34,124 bases of DNA from CANLWN01 sp039815505 (lineage in GTDB: Bacteria; Bacteroidota; Bacteroidia; Flavobacteriales; Flavobacteriaceae): contig JBCBZE010000006.1 of the NCBI GenBank assembly GCA_039815505.1, positions 1-34,124 of the forward strand, in the 5' to 3' direction. The notes beneath the pieces are model-generated. The model worked only from the letters and a program-made list of their open reading frames with translations. It did not search any database and was not told where the DNA came from. Position numbers and translations under genes: made by a program. This document shows positions 9,142 through 16,984 of the stretch, one piece after another. Positions within the stretch are counted from its first letter, which is position 1. Each line of letters begins with the position of its first letter.

Positions 9142-10247
9142 GGGACTTTAGGAATCATGGAGACCGAACAAATGGAGACTTCTTCCTTCTTTCCTTTTAA
9201 CGGTATACTTCCCAAAGTTTTAAATGTAAACTGTTTATGCTCAAGTTGTTTTTTCAATGTTTCGGAGATCAACAATTCCTCATTGAAAAGATTACATTGA
9301 CCCTGAATTCTTGCGGCGGTGTTGATGGCGTCTCCGTGATAAGCAATCTCTATTTTATATTTTCCCACTTCGGTGACCGTAACCACTCCGCCATGCATAC
9401 CGGCTTTGAAACGGGGTTCGCAGTTATATTTTTCCCGATAATGACCGCTTTTTTCTTTCAGCAAATCAGTGAACTTATAAAATGCCCTTAAACAGTTTTG
9501 ATTTTGTAGCCCTACCTCCAAGGGCCAGGTCAAAACAGCTTCATCACCTACGTATTGATAGACTTCAGCCTCATTTTCAATGGTTATTCCCAAATCATTA
9601 AAGCAATCTTGAATCAGAAGACTGTATCGAATGTGCCCCAATTGCTCCGCTAAACTTGTTGAGGATTGTAAATCCAGAAACATGAAGATTCGGGTTTCCT
9701 CTCTAGGGGTATAAAATTTTCCTTGGAGTAGTTTGGTCAAATTTCCTTCTCCCAACATAAGGCTAACCTGCCGCATTACGGATAAAAATGAATCGGTGAA
9801 GAGCACATAAAAGTAAATGGCCGCACTTCCTTCGTCCGATGCAAATGTCCAAAGGCTGATCGAGGTGCCGAAGTATAATTGATATATACTATAGGCCCCA
9901 ACAATAAGTAAAACAACACTCAAAATACCATAGGCAAATCGAATGAGAAAAAAACGCTGAACAGAGGTGTATTTGTAAATACGTTCCTCGGTTGTGATTT
10001 GGACATAGCCAGATACAAGCCCCATGATAGGGCCCAAGGTAAGTGCAATTTTTATACTCGATAGAAAATCAAACTGGAGACTGCCTTCTTCTGTGGTACC
10101 CAGACCCCTAACAATACTTAGAAAGATAAATGCCAGTGTCCATCCTAAGCAATAGAACTTGAGAATTCGCCACCGCCGTTTGTTCAAGATTTTTTTCAAT
10201 GCCTTGTTTTTAACAATCATCAAAGTTATCCTTTTCGAACAAATCAT
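9138..10247 (-). CDS. Membrane-bound class III adenylate/guanylate cyclase-like protein
   Basis: A 369-residue protein. About four membrane segments lie within residues 30-160, followed by a class III cyclase homology domain (about 183-360). Visible catalytic features are the metal aspartates D192 (FLDLQSSTSLAEQLG) and D235 (YQYVGDEAVL), and the transition-state residues N309 and R313 (HGDAINTAARIQG). The positions that normally choose the base, Lys and Asp in adenylate cyclases, align here with Q231 and A302, so the nucleotide made cannot be assigned. Class III cyclases act as dimers and make cAMP or cGMP. The membrane part has no recognised sensor domain. It is divergent from the DUF5367 operon, with starts 69 bp apart. 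ATG 10247 is used; M10 is an alternative. Confidence 0.87.
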   Translation of the reverse strand: MICSKRITLMIVKNKALKKILNKRRWRILKFYCLGWTLAFIFLSIVRGLGTTEEGSLQFDFLSSIKIALTLGPIMGLVSGYVQITTEERIYKYTSVQRFFLIRFAYGILSVVLLIVGAYSIYQLYFGTSISLWTFASDEGSAAIYFYVLFTDSFLSVMRQVSLMLGEGNLTKLLQGKFYTPREETRIFMFLDLQSSTSLAEQLGHIRYSLLIQDCFNDLGITIENEAEVYQYVGDEAVLTWPLEVGLQNQNCLRAFYKFTDLLKEKSGHYREKYNCEPRFKAGMHGGVVTVTEVGKYKIEIAYHGDAINTAARIQGQCNLFNEELLISETLKKQLEHKQFTFKTLGSIPLKGKKEEVSICSVSMIPKVP

Positions 10248-10284
10248 ACTCCGTTTTAAACAAATATGTCCGTACGACCCACTC

Positions 10285-10292
10285 TAGCTTTG
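10285..10292 (+). promoter_or_regulatory. -7 promoter box of the DUF5367-DUF1772-NmrA operon
   Basis: TAGCTTTG is an exact TAnnTTTG match, 24 bp before the ATG at 10317. No convincing -33 TTTG lies upstream. On the other strand a near match (CATATTTG, 10261-10268) could serve the divergent cyclase gene. Confidence 0.45.
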
Positions 10293-10316
10293 CCATATAA
10301 TTAAAAACGAACAGTC

Positions 10317-10715
10317 ATGAAAATTTTTAGAGCGATCATAATCGGGATGTTTATCTGGGTCATTGGGGTAAGTATATATTCCCTATCATTTTATGTCCCG
10401 GTTTTGGAAGACTTGGAACTGCAGGCCAATATAGTATTGTGTACTACGATAGTACCCTTGGTTTGGTTCGGTTGCCACATCTACTATAAAAAGGATAAAA
10501 CCATCCATGGTTTCTTACTGGGACAGACTCTTTTTAGTATAGCCGGTATTTTGGACGCATTGATTACCGTACCCTTTTTAATTATCCCCAATGGAGGTAG
10601 TTACCACTCATTTTTTACGGACATAGGTTTTTGGTTGGTTGCCCTTGAGCTTATCGCCACCGCTATGCTATACTGGTTCGTCAAAGTCTATCATGGGGTA
10701 CAAAAAACGTTATAA
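10317..10715 (+). CDS. Small membrane protein, DUF5367-like
   Basis: A 132-residue protein with four hydrophobic segments (about 5-26, 37-52, 63-88 and 99-122), a charged KKDK loop near residues 58-61 and no cleavable signal. The pattern and length resemble DUF5367 proteins; this is recall of the family rather than a motif match. The function is unknown. It is the first gene of a three-gene plus-strand operon, 20 bp ahead of a DUF1772 protein and upstream of an NmrA-like oxidoreductase, with a -7 box 24 bp before its start. Confidence 0.7.
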   Translation: MKIFRAIIIGMFIWVIGVSIYSLSFYVPVLEDLELQANIVLCTTIVPLVWFGCHIYYKKDKTIHGFLLGQTLFSIAGILDALITVPFLIIPNGGSYHSFFTDIGFWLVALELIATAMLYWFVKVYHGVQKTL

Positions 10716-10735
10716 CGCTTAATAAAACAAAACGT

Positions 10736-11227
10736 ATGGAACTTACAATTGGTAACACTATACTTTTCTTGGCCACTGCACTAACCGGTATTTCGGCAGG
10801 ACTGTGTTTTACTTGGACAAATGCCGTTACTACCGGAATAGGTCAGCTAGATAATTTGGGCTATTTACAAGCTTTTCAACAAATGAATCGGGCCATACTG
10901 AACCCACTCTTTTTTGCAGTCTTCTTTAGCCCATTTTTTATGTCATTTGCCGCCGCTTTTCTGAACAAGGGCCATAGCCCACGATTATTTTGGATGACCC
11001 TGGCCGCTGCCGCCATTTATTCTTTGGGGGTAGTTGTGGTTACCATACTGGGCAATGTGCCATTGAACGAAATATTGAACGGAACCAATTTGGCGCAAAG
11101 CAGTAATGAAGAATTGCAGGCCCTTAGAACAACTTTCGAAAAACCGTGGAACAAACTCCATTTCATACGGACTATATCTTCAGCGGTTTCTTTGGGACTG
11201 TTAATTATAGCAGGAATAGGAAAATAA
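10736..11227 (+). CDS. DUF1772 (anthrone oxygenase-like) membrane protein
   Basis: A 163-residue protein with four membrane segments. Features typical of DUF1772 are ALTGISAGLCFTWTNAVTTGI near the N-terminus, FQQMNRAILNPLFF in the middle, a GNVPLNEIL loop near residues 107-115, and a W-N-K-L-H-F-IRT segment before the last helix. Related fungal proteins are anthrone oxygenases, but bacterial members are not characterised and an oxygenase role here would be inference. It starts 20 bp after the DUF5367-like gene and ends 28 bp before the NmrA-like gene, so all three are probably co-transcribed. Confidence 0.85.
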   Translation: MELTIGNTILFLATALTGISAGLCFTWTNAVTTGIGQLDNLGYLQAFQQMNRAILNPLFFAVFFSPFFMSFAAAFLNKGHSPRLFWMTLAAAAIYSLGVVVVTILGNVPLNEILNGTNLAQSSNEELQALRTTFEKPWNKLHFIRTISSAVSLGLLIIAGIGK

Positions 11228-11255
11228 ATTATAAACAGTAAAAAAAGTAACGATC

Positions 11256-12092
11256 ATGAAAAACAACATTTTAGTATTGGGAGGAAAAGGGAAAACAGGT
11301 AGTAGAGTGGCAGAACGCTTAATCAAAATGGGACATAATGTACGCATTGGTTCACGAACTGAAAACCCTTCATTTGACTGGGACAAACCTGCGGGTTGGC
11401 CCGCTGTTTTGGAGGGTATGGAGAAAGTATACATTACGTACCAACCAGATTTAGCCGTGCCCGGTGCAAGGGAAGCTATAGATGCTTTTACAAAATTGGC
11501 CAAAACGCAGGGAGTCCAAAAGTTGGTTTTGCTTTCGGGCAAGGGGGAAATAGAGGCCGAACGTTGTGAGCGGTTGATCATCCATAGCGGTATGGATTAT
11601 ACGATAGTCAGGGCAAGTTGGTTTAACCAAAATTTTAGCGAAAGCTTCTTTTTGGAACCTATTCAACACGGTAATGTTGCTTTGCCCATGTCAGATACGA
11701 AGGTGCCCTATGTAGATGTGAACGATATCGCCGATGTGGTCGTGGCGTCTTTATTGAATGCCATCCATAACGGAGAGATTTATGAATTGACCGGACCTCG
11801 CCTTTTGACGTTTAAAGAGGTAATGCTCGAAATTGAAAAAGCTACGGGTCGAGATATGGTCTTTACTCCAATTTCTTTATCGGCCTATACCAAAATGTTA
11901 GAAGAACATGGAGTACCATCGGACTATATATGGTTGATCAACTATTTGTTTGCCGAAGTGTTGACCAATGAGCAAAACCAAGTTGTTCAACACGATATTG
12001 AAAAAGTACTGGGTCGTAAACCTATTGATTTTACCGATTATGTGGCGGAAACCGCCGCTACCGGGGTTTGGAATAGGCCGGTACATGTTTAA
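11256..12092 (+). CDS. NmrA-like NAD(P)-binding oxidoreductase
   Basis: A 278-residue atypical short-chain dehydrogenase. The N-terminus MKNNILVLGGKGKTGSRVAERL is a Rossmann strand and dinucleotide loop (GGKGKTGSR, 9-17), followed by IGSRT at the second strand, which favours NADP(H). VQKLVLLSGKGEIEAERCERLI and YTIVRASWFNQNFSESF are typical of the NmrA/HSCARG/quinone-reductase-2 group, and PYVDVNDIADVVVASL is the conserved later segment. The group lacks the classical YxxxK pair, and members range from redox sensors to quinone or azo reductases. It is the last gene of the DUF5367-DUF1772 operon and is followed 25 bp later by a strong terminator. Pairing with DUF1772 suggests modification of a small aromatic or quinone-like compound, which is inference. 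Confidence 0.88.
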   Translation: MKNNILVLGGKGKTGSRVAERLIKMGHNVRIGSRTENPSFDWDKPAGWPAVLEGMEKVYITYQPDLAVPGAREAIDAFTKLAKTQGVQKLVLLSGKGEIEAERCERLIIHSGMDYTIVRASWFNQNFSESFFLEPIQHGNVALPMSDTKVPYVDVNDIADVVVASLLNAIHNGEIYELTGPRLLTFKEVMLEIEKATGRDMVFTPISLSAYTKMLEEHGVPSDYIWLINYLFAEVLTNEQNQVVQHDIEKVLGRKPIDFTDYVAETAATGVWNRPVHV

Positions 12093-12116
12093 AATTAGAA
12101 GTTTTACAACTTTAAG

Positions 12117-12144
12117 TGCAAGCCCTTGGGCTTGCATTTTTTTT
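12117..12144 (+). terminator. Intrinsic terminator after the NmrA-like gene
   Basis: A perfect 9-bp stem (TGCAAGCCC at 12117-12125 with GGGCTTGCA at 12128-12136), a 2-base loop and eight Ts at 12137-12144. It closes the plus-strand operon. On the opposite strand the T-tract is missing, so it serves the convergent NTF2-like gene poorly. Confidence 0.92.
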
Positions 12145-12151
12145 GTCCAAT

Positions 12152-12646
12152 CTACTCCGTAACATAATTGGTGCTCATATAGCCGATCTTCCATTTGCCT
12201 TGTTCCCTGACCATCAATCGGATTTCTCTCTTTTTACCTCTTTGTGTATCGGGTGCCATATAGGATACAAATGCCGATTTTCCAAAAACCTCTATTTCAT
12301 ATGCAGGAATATCGGTAGGGGGTTGTTCCGGTTCTGGATGCTTTTCCATATAGTCCCTTGCAGATTGCCGGATACTTGCCCACCCTAATTGCTCTAGATA
12401 TTTCCCTTCCCTAATGTAACATTTCATGACGAAGGCTCCGTGAGACCATTGACCTTCCCATTTTTTTATATTCCGCTGAAAGAAATACTGTGTTTCTAGC
12501 CTTAAGGCTTCTTTTATTTCATATACGGCATCCTCTATTTTTTGTGATTGCGCAACCGCACTGTTAGTCAGTAGAAAACAACATATGACAACAAAGGTTA
12601 GAAGTGGGGAAGCGGTGGTTGAGGTAATCAGTTTCATGATATTCAA
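12152..12646 (-). CDS. Secreted NTF2/SnoaL-like protein
   Basis: A 164-residue protein. A signal peptide covers about residues 1-32, ending TNSAVAQ, so it should be exported. The remainder (about 35-160) has the alpha+beta cone layout of the NTF2/SnoaL superfamily: an N-terminal helix EDAVYEIKEALRLETQYFF, a WSHGAFVMKCYIRE segment, and C-terminal strands KSAFVSYMAP, REIRLMVREQGKWKIGYMS. Such proteins can be small-molecule isomerases or plain binding modules; no catalytic residue can be named. It follows the second AraC regulator by 56 bp on the same strand. A -7 box (12661-12668) lies just upstream, leaving a leader of under 20 bases. Start alternatives are the ATG at 12646 or at 12637. Confidence 0.8.
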   Translation of the reverse strand: MNIMKLITSTTASPLLTFVVICCFLLTNSAVAQSQKIEDAVYEIKEALRLETQYFFQRNIKKWEGQWSHGAFVMKCYIREGKYLEQLGWASIRQSARDYMEKHPEPEQPPTDIPAYEIEVFGKSAFVSYMAPDTQRGKKREIRLMVREQGKWKIGYMSTNYVTE

Positions 12647-12660
12647 TTTTTATCTTTGAA

Positions 12661-12668
12661 CAAATTTA
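12661..12668 (-). promoter_or_regulatory. -7 promoter box of the NTF2-like gene
   Basis: On the minus strand TAAATTTG matches TAnnTTTG exactly, 14 bp before the ATG at 12646. No -33 element is clear. It suggests the NTF2-like gene is transcribed separately from the AraC gene upstream. Confidence 0.35.
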
Positions 12669-12702
12669 AAGCGGAATTTGTCCTTTGGATAGTAAAAACA
12701 CG

Positions 12703-13536
12703 TCATGGGCGAATACTTTTTTTTGCCATTTCGTTTTGAACCTTAAACTTTATGGCGGAAGTATTGGAGGGAGTTGTTCCCAAATGAGTTTTAAAATCCT
12801 TTATAAAATGACTTTGATCGGCATACCCATAATCAAAAAAATGACCTAATGCCGTGTCGGAAAGAACATTCTTTTTGTAAACGGATTTAAAGCGTATAAG
12901 ATTGGAGAACTTTTTTGGGGAGATGCCTACATATTTTTTGAAATAGCGCTGTATCTGCCGATGGCCCTTGTTAATCTTCTTGGATAATTGAGTTAAGGAA
13001 ATATTGCCTTTGCTATCCAGTATTTCATCTATACACTGTTGAGCAAGGTCTTCTTTTTCGGAATATGGTGTTTTGGAAACATGGGCAAGCAAAGTACGCT
13101 CTATCGATCTAATGGAATCCTCCCAAGCATCTACGTTTTTTAAGTACTCCTCCAATGTAAGCAGGTAGGAGGTGCCAAAAGTGTTTAAGGACAAGGTCCT
13201 GTCTACAACGCTAACCGCTTTTTCCCCAAATAATCTGTAAAATCCTATTGGTTTAAATTTTATACCGAACAATTTTACCTTGCCTACCCTTTTCACTAAA
13301 AGGGATCTGTTTTGGATCCCAATGACGCTAGAGCTATGGACCATTGTAATCTGGCTGTCCGCGCTTAGCGGTCTTTTGGAATACGAACCATGCAGTATAA
13401 AGATAATTTCGGGATAACCGTCTGGAATCAACAAATCTGGATATTGTTGCTCTTGGTTCTCCGAGTTTTCCATATACCAATAATAGCTGATGTACTTTTT
13501 TAGATCAGTACATGGTTCTTGCCTATGATATTGCAT
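12703..13536 (-). CDS. AraC-family regulator with DUF6597-like N-terminus
   Basis: A 277-residue protein. The N-terminal domain begins PCTDLKKYISYYWYMEN and contains LLIPDGYPEIIFIL, typical of the N-terminal domain now called DUF6597 in AraC regulators. The C-terminal DNA-binding part (about 165-265) has ISLTQLSKKINKGHRQIQRYF and then LGHFFDYGYADQSHFIKDFKTHLGTTP, the second helix-turn-helix. The effector is unknown. It sits between a class V aminotransferase-like gene upstream (gap 70 bp) and a secreted NTF2-like gene downstream, and it may regulate either, but no operator was identified. Confidence 0.88.
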   Translation of the reverse strand: MQYHRQEPCTDLKKYISYYWYMENSENQEQQYPDLLIPDGYPEIIFILHGSYSKRPLSADSQITMVHSSSVIGIQNRSLLVKRVGKVKLFGIKFKPIGFYRLFGEKAVSVVDRTLSLNTFGTSYLLTLEEYLKNVDAWEDSIRSIERTLLAHVSKTPYSEKEDLAQQCIDEILDSKGNISLTQLSKKINKGHRQIQRYFKKYVGISPKKFSNLIRFKSVYKKNVLSDTALGHFFDYGYADQSHFIKDFKTHLGTTPSNTSAIKFKVQNEMAKKSIRP

Positions 13537-13606
13537 TATACGCGTTAAAGGGGTGGTTCGCCAAAGTGAAATTTGCTAAAAGGATCGAGCAAGGTCATCA
13601 AGGGTT

Positions 13607-14749
13607 TTAAATGCACGATAATAGGGTGTTAAAATCAGCTTTGCTGTTGTACAAATGACAAGACAGGCGTATGGCCTGCCCTCTATAGGACACGTAAATA
13701 TTTTCCTCTGTAAGGCGTTGTTTAATACGTTTCAAATCCATATCTGCCGGCAGATAGGTTCCAAATAGATGACTGGATCTATAGGCTTCATCTTCCACGA
13801 AACAATTTTTGGAACGTAATTGCGCAATAGCCTCTTGGGATATGGCGGAACAGTATTCCTGGATATGGATGGGCTTCCATTGCAGCAACTGTTCTATGGC
13901 CTTGATCAACATAGGGACCAAAACAAAATTACTGGATTCCCCAACAGAATATCTCCCCGCTTTGGGCTGATACGCATCTTGATATTGCGTTAGGCCCGAA
14001 AAGTTTTCACTATGCAAACGGTTCATCCAGCTTTCCTCTATTGGGGTTCCATGGGCAAACACATCACTATAATAAGCGACGCCAAGGGAATATGGGCCCA
14101 TTAACCATTTATAACCTCCGCATATCAAGGCGTCCGGTTGTAGTTCTTTTACCGAAAAGGGAAGTGCTCCTACGCTTTGCGTCCCGTCGATAATGAGAAG
14201 GGATTGTACCTTCTTTGTTTTTTCCCTAATTTTTTTAAGGTCGAACAGCGTTCCATCGGCCCAATGCACATGCGCCATGGCCACTGCGGCCGTACGAGTA
14301 TCAATAGCCTCTAGGATGGCTTGGTTCCATTTTTTTCCACGTTGCTTAAAGTCTTTGGGAGGAGATACAATTTTTAGATGGGCACCGAACTTTTCCGCTA
14401 CTTTCTTCCAGACATATACATTACTGGGAAATTGTTCGTCGACCAAAACGATTTCATCACCTTTTTTTAAGGGTACATTATTGGCCACATTGGCAATGCC
14501 ATAGGAAACTGATGGTATAATGGCTATGTTTTCATGGTTTGCTACCTCCACCAGCTCCGCAAAACGTTTTTTCAGAATTATCTGTTCGGTAAAAAAGTCT
14601 TCGGAACCAATGGTGTAAGGTTGTCCTTTTCGTTTCATATTTTCGATTCCCACCGCCTCAACAGTCTTTAATTGAGGGGACATATAGGCACCGTTTAAAT
14701 AGGTGACCGAATCGGAAAGGCTAAATAAATGCTTTTGATGCACTAACAT
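13607..14749 (-). CDS. Class V aminotransferase-fold PLP enzyme
   Basis: A 380-residue fold-type I PLP enzyme. The PLP lysine is K214 in CGGYKWLMGPYSLGV, the aspartate that holds the pyridine nitrogen is D188 in LIIDGTQSVGALPF, and H162 in AHVHWADGTLFDL lies in the stacking region. The N-terminal YLNGAYMSP strand is typical of cysteine-desulfurase, kynureninase and isopenicillin-epimerase-like members of class V. There is no clear SufS/IscS catalytic-cysteine loop, so a desulfurase role is not assigned, and the substrate cannot be read from the sequence. It is upstream of an AraC gene on the same strand (70-bp gap) and divergent from the TerB-like gene. Confidence 0.86.
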   Translation of the reverse strand: MLVHQKHLFSLSDSVTYLNGAYMSPQLKTVEAVGIENMKRKGQPYTIGSEDFFTEQIILKKRFAELVEVANHENIAIIPSVSYGIANVANNVPLKKGDEIVLVDEQFPSNVYVWKKVAEKFGAHLKIVSPPKDFKQRGKKWNQAILEAIDTRTAAVAMAHVHWADGTLFDLKKIREKTKKVQSLLIIDGTQSVGALPFSVKELQPDALICGGYKWLMGPYSLGVAYYSDVFAHGTPIEESWMNRLHSENFSGLTQYQDAYQPKAGRYSVGESSNFVLVPMLIKAIEQLLQWKPIHIQEYCSAISQEAIAQLRSKNCFVEDEAYRSSHLFGTYLPADMDLKRIKQRLTEENIYVSYRGQAIRLSCHLYNSKADFNTLLSCI

Positions 14750-14890
14750 AGATTATATTTACAAAGCATAAAATTAGGAAAATAAATGCTCGTCATGATG
14801 AAAAAGCAAACATGTATTTGGAACTGAAGTCAAGACCGAAAGTACGTAAAGAAAGTTTCTGCAATTCTAAAAATATCATCATTAAAAAAT

Positions 14891-14898
14891 TATATTTG
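14891..14898 (+). promoter_or_regulatory. -7 promoter box of the TerB-like gene
   Basis: TATATTTG is an exact TAnnTTTG match 20 bp before the ATG at 14919. The -33 position is only a T-rich run (14856-14858), so the match rests on the -7 element. Confidence 0.4.
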
Positions 14899-14918
14899 CC
14901 TATAAAATTTTACCATAT

Positions 14919-15350
14919 ATGTCGATTTTAGATTTATTTGATAGTGGTTTTCGAAAGCGAAATCAAAACCATTTTGCGGCCATTGTACGGGTGGCAATGA
15001 GTGATGAGGTCATTACCGAGGAAGAGAGAGCTTTTTTGCATAGGTTGGCCGCCAAACTTCAAATCTCCGAAGAGGAGTATAAGAAAATTTTAAAGGACTA
15101 TAAAACCCACCCTATTAACCCTCCAACAAGCTATGATCGCAGGTTGGAACGTTTATATGATTTAACACAAATGGTATATGCCGATCGGGTTTTGGGCGAA
15201 AAACAAACATCGCTGTTAGAGCGCTTGGGAATTGGTCTAGGTTTTTCTACCGGAAATATATCTTACGTAATCGATAAAGCGTTGAAATTGGTCCATGCAG
15301 GTGTGGACAAGGACAATTTTATGGATGAGATCAAGCATATGAATCGTTGA
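14919..15350 (+). CDS. TerB-like protein
   Basis: A 143-residue, all-helical, soluble protein. The IVRVAMSDEVITEEERAFLHRLAAKL segment followed by EEEYKKIL, and a second unit with LTQMVYADRVLGEKQTSLLERLGIGLGF, match the duplicated acidic-loop layout of TerB/DjlA-type domains. The acidic loops could bind divalent metal. In tellurium operons TerB works with TerC, TerD and TerE, but none of these is nearby, so a tellurite role is not supported. It is convergent with fbp. A 7-bp hairpin (15351-15368) starts right after the stop. Confidence 0.78.
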   Translation: MSILDLFDSGFRKRNQNHFAAIVRVAMSDEVITEEERAFLHRLAAKLQISEEEYKKILKDYKTHPINPPTSYDRRLERLYDLTQMVYADRVLGEKQTSLLERLGIGLGFSTGNISYVIDKALKLVHAGVDKDNFMDEIKHMNR

Positions 15351-15368
15351 ATTTGGTTATGACCAAAT
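15351..15368. other. Perfect hairpin between convergent terB-like and fbp genes
   Basis: ATTTGGT (15351-15357), loop TATG, ACCAAAT (15362-15368). It starts at the base after the TerB-like stop codon. There is no T-tract on either strand, so it is at best an RNA-end stabiliser or a weak terminator. Confidence 0.4.
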
Positions 15369-15392
15369 GAGGAACGAATTTATTGCATTGCG

Positions 15393-16391
15393 TTATTTCA
15401 TAAATTCCTCTGCCTTCTCTACCATTTTTCGACTTCCGCAGAAAAATGGTATGCGCTGATGAAGCTCCGTAGGTTGAATGTCCAAGATACGTTGGTGCCC
15501 GTCACTGGCTTTTCCGTTAGCTTGTTCCGCTAGGAAAGCCATAGGGTTACATTCATACAATAAACGTAATTTTCCATTGGAGGCCATGCTGCTTTTAGGG
15601 TACATATAAATACCTCCTTTAATCATATTTCTATGAAAGTCCGATACGAGAGACCCTATATACCTGGAGGTATATGGCCTATCGCCCTCCTCTTTTTGAC
15701 AATATTTGATATAGTTCTTGACCCCTTGCGGGAAATGAATATAATTACCTTCGTTCACGGAATAGATTTTTCCCGTTTCAGGGAACTGCATATTGGGATG
15801 GGATAAATAAAAGGTGCCTATGGCCGGATTCAAGGTAAATCCGTTTACACCATCTCCGGTAGTATACACCAACATGGTAGAGGTACCGTAGACCACATAC
15901 CCCGCAGCAACTTGATTTTTACCCGGTTGTAAGAAATCATCCAGGGTAACAGGGGTGCCTTCGGGAGTGATTCTTCGATAAATGGAAAAGATCGTACCCA
16001 CGGAAACATTTACATCTATATTGGAGGAACCATCCAAGGGATCGATCAAAACCACATATTTATTTCGATGTTGTTCATCATTACTGTTGATACTGATAAA
16101 ATCATCTTCCTCTTCAGAAGCAATGCCACAGACGATTTCCCTATTCTTCAATGTCTGTATGAACTTCTCGTTGGCCAGGACATCAAGTTTTTGTTGATTT
16201 TCACCTTGTATGTTGGTGTCACCTGCCGCCCCTAAAATATCGACTAAACCAGCCTTGTTTACTTCGTGGTTCACTACTTTGGCCGCTAAACGTATGGCGT
16301 TGATAAGTTTGGACAGTTCGCCAGATGAATACTGAAAGGAAGATTGGTTTTCAATAATAAACTCGCCTAGAGTACTATTCTTTTTATCCAT
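15393..16391 (-). CDS. fbp: Fructose-1,6-bisphosphatase class I
   Basis: Hydrolyses fructose 1,6-bisphosphate to fructose 6-phosphate, the committed step of gluconeogenesis, in the cytoplasm. From ATG 16391 the product is 332 residues, the same as the E. coli enzyme, and begins MDKKNSTLGEF like its relatives. Visible motifs are the metal-binding SEEED (92-96) and LIDPLDGSSNID (115-126), and near the C-terminal half the substrate-binding RYIGSLVSDFHRNM and GGIYMYP. An upstream in-frame ATG at 16421 would add 10 residues, but it overlaps a near-consensus -7 box (GATATTTG, 16419-16426, minus strand), so the shorter start is preferred. It is convergent with the TerB-like gene and divergent from the acetyltransferase-aspartokinase pair. 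Confidence 0.96.
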   Translation of the reverse strand: MDKKNSTLGEFIIENQSSFQYSSGELSKLINAIRLAAKVVNHEVNKAGLVDILGAAGDTNIQGENQQKLDVLANEKFIQTLKNREIVCGIASEEEDDFISINSNDEQHRNKYVVLIDPLDGSSNIDVNVSVGTIFSIYRRITPEGTPVTLDDFLQPGKNQVAAGYVVYGTSTMLVYTTGDGVNGFTLNPAIGTFYLSHPNMQFPETGKIYSVNEGNYIHFPQGVKNYIKYCQKEEGDRPYTSRYIGSLVSDFHRNMIKGGIYMYPKSSMASNGKLRLLYECNPMAFLAEQANGKASDGHQRILDIQPTELHQRIPFFCGSRKMVEKAEEFMK

Positions 16392-16479
16392 TAATGGAAG
16401 TGGTGTTTTAATTGAGCACAAATATCGGGTATTTTGTGAAACTACAACGTTTTCGCAAGGTTAAGATTTTTTAAATTTA

Positions 16480-16487
16480 TAACTTTG
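16480..16487 (+). promoter_or_regulatory. -7 promoter box of the acetyltransferase-aspartokinase operon
   Basis: TAACTTTG is an exact TAnnTTTG match 17 bp before the ATG at 16505. Upstream TTTT at about 16450-16453 could act as a weak -33 element. Confidence 0.4.
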
Positions 16488-16504
16488 TGTTTTATTTGTA
16501 ACAT

Positions 16505-16984
16505 ATGAAGTATACTATCAGAGAAGCAAAATCTGCTGACATGCCACAAGTACTGGGCCTTGTACAGGAATTGGCGCATTTTGAAAAAGAAGGTCATGCA
16601 GTAGAAGTAACCGTCCAAGATTTAATTAAAGATGGTTTCAAAAATGAAAAACTATTCCATTGTTTTGTAGCCGAGTATGATGGGACCCTAGTAGGAATGG
16701 CTTTGGTCTATCCAAGATACTCAACTTGGAAGGGTCCCGTAATCCATTTGGAAGATTTAATTGTAACAGATAAAATGAGAGGTAGTGGTCTGGGAAGTGC
16801 TCTATTGGCAGAGGTAATTAAATATGGCCATAGGTTGGGCGTTAGACGTATCTGTTGGGAAGTGTTGGATTGGAACGAAGGGGCCATCCGCTTTTATGAA
16901 AGTAAGGGTGCCAGGGTAATGCGAGATTGGGACGTGGTGCAGTTGGATGAAAAAGGGATACAAAATTTTGTAGATAATATATGA
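16505..16984 (+). CDS. SSAT-like GNAT N-acetyltransferase
   Basis: A 159-residue GNAT protein. The acetyl-CoA pyrophosphate loop is RGSGLG (92-97), preceded by the LEDLIVTDKM strand (82-91) and followed by DWNEGAIRFYESKGA (122-136). The whole pattern, including the N-terminal IREAKSADMPQVLGLVQEL and the DLIKDGF segment, closely follows diamine (spermidine/spermine or thialysine) acetyltransferases, so an amine or lysine-like substrate is likely but not proven. The stop codon overlaps the start of aspartate kinase by 4 bases (ATGA), so the two should be translationally coupled. Pairing with the first enzyme of the aspartate pathway hints at acetylation of a pathway product such as lysine or diaminopimelate, which is inference. 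Confidence 0.88.
   Translation: MKYTIREAKSADMPQVLGLVQELAHFEKEGHAVEVTVQDLIKDGFKNEKLFHCFVAEYDGTLVGMALVYPRYSTWKGPVIHLEDLIVTDKMRGSGLGSALLAEVIKYGHRLGVRRICWEVLDWNEGAIRFYESKGARVMRDWDVVQLDEKGIQNFVDNI

Noticed and set aside
13607..14749. Cysteine desulfurase (SufS/IscS) assignment
   Set aside because: The fold and PLP lysine fit class V, but the catalytic cysteine loop was not found and no suf or isc genes are nearby.
14919..15350. Tellurite-resistance operon
   Set aside because: Only a TerB-like domain is present; no TerC, TerD or TerE gene is in the window.
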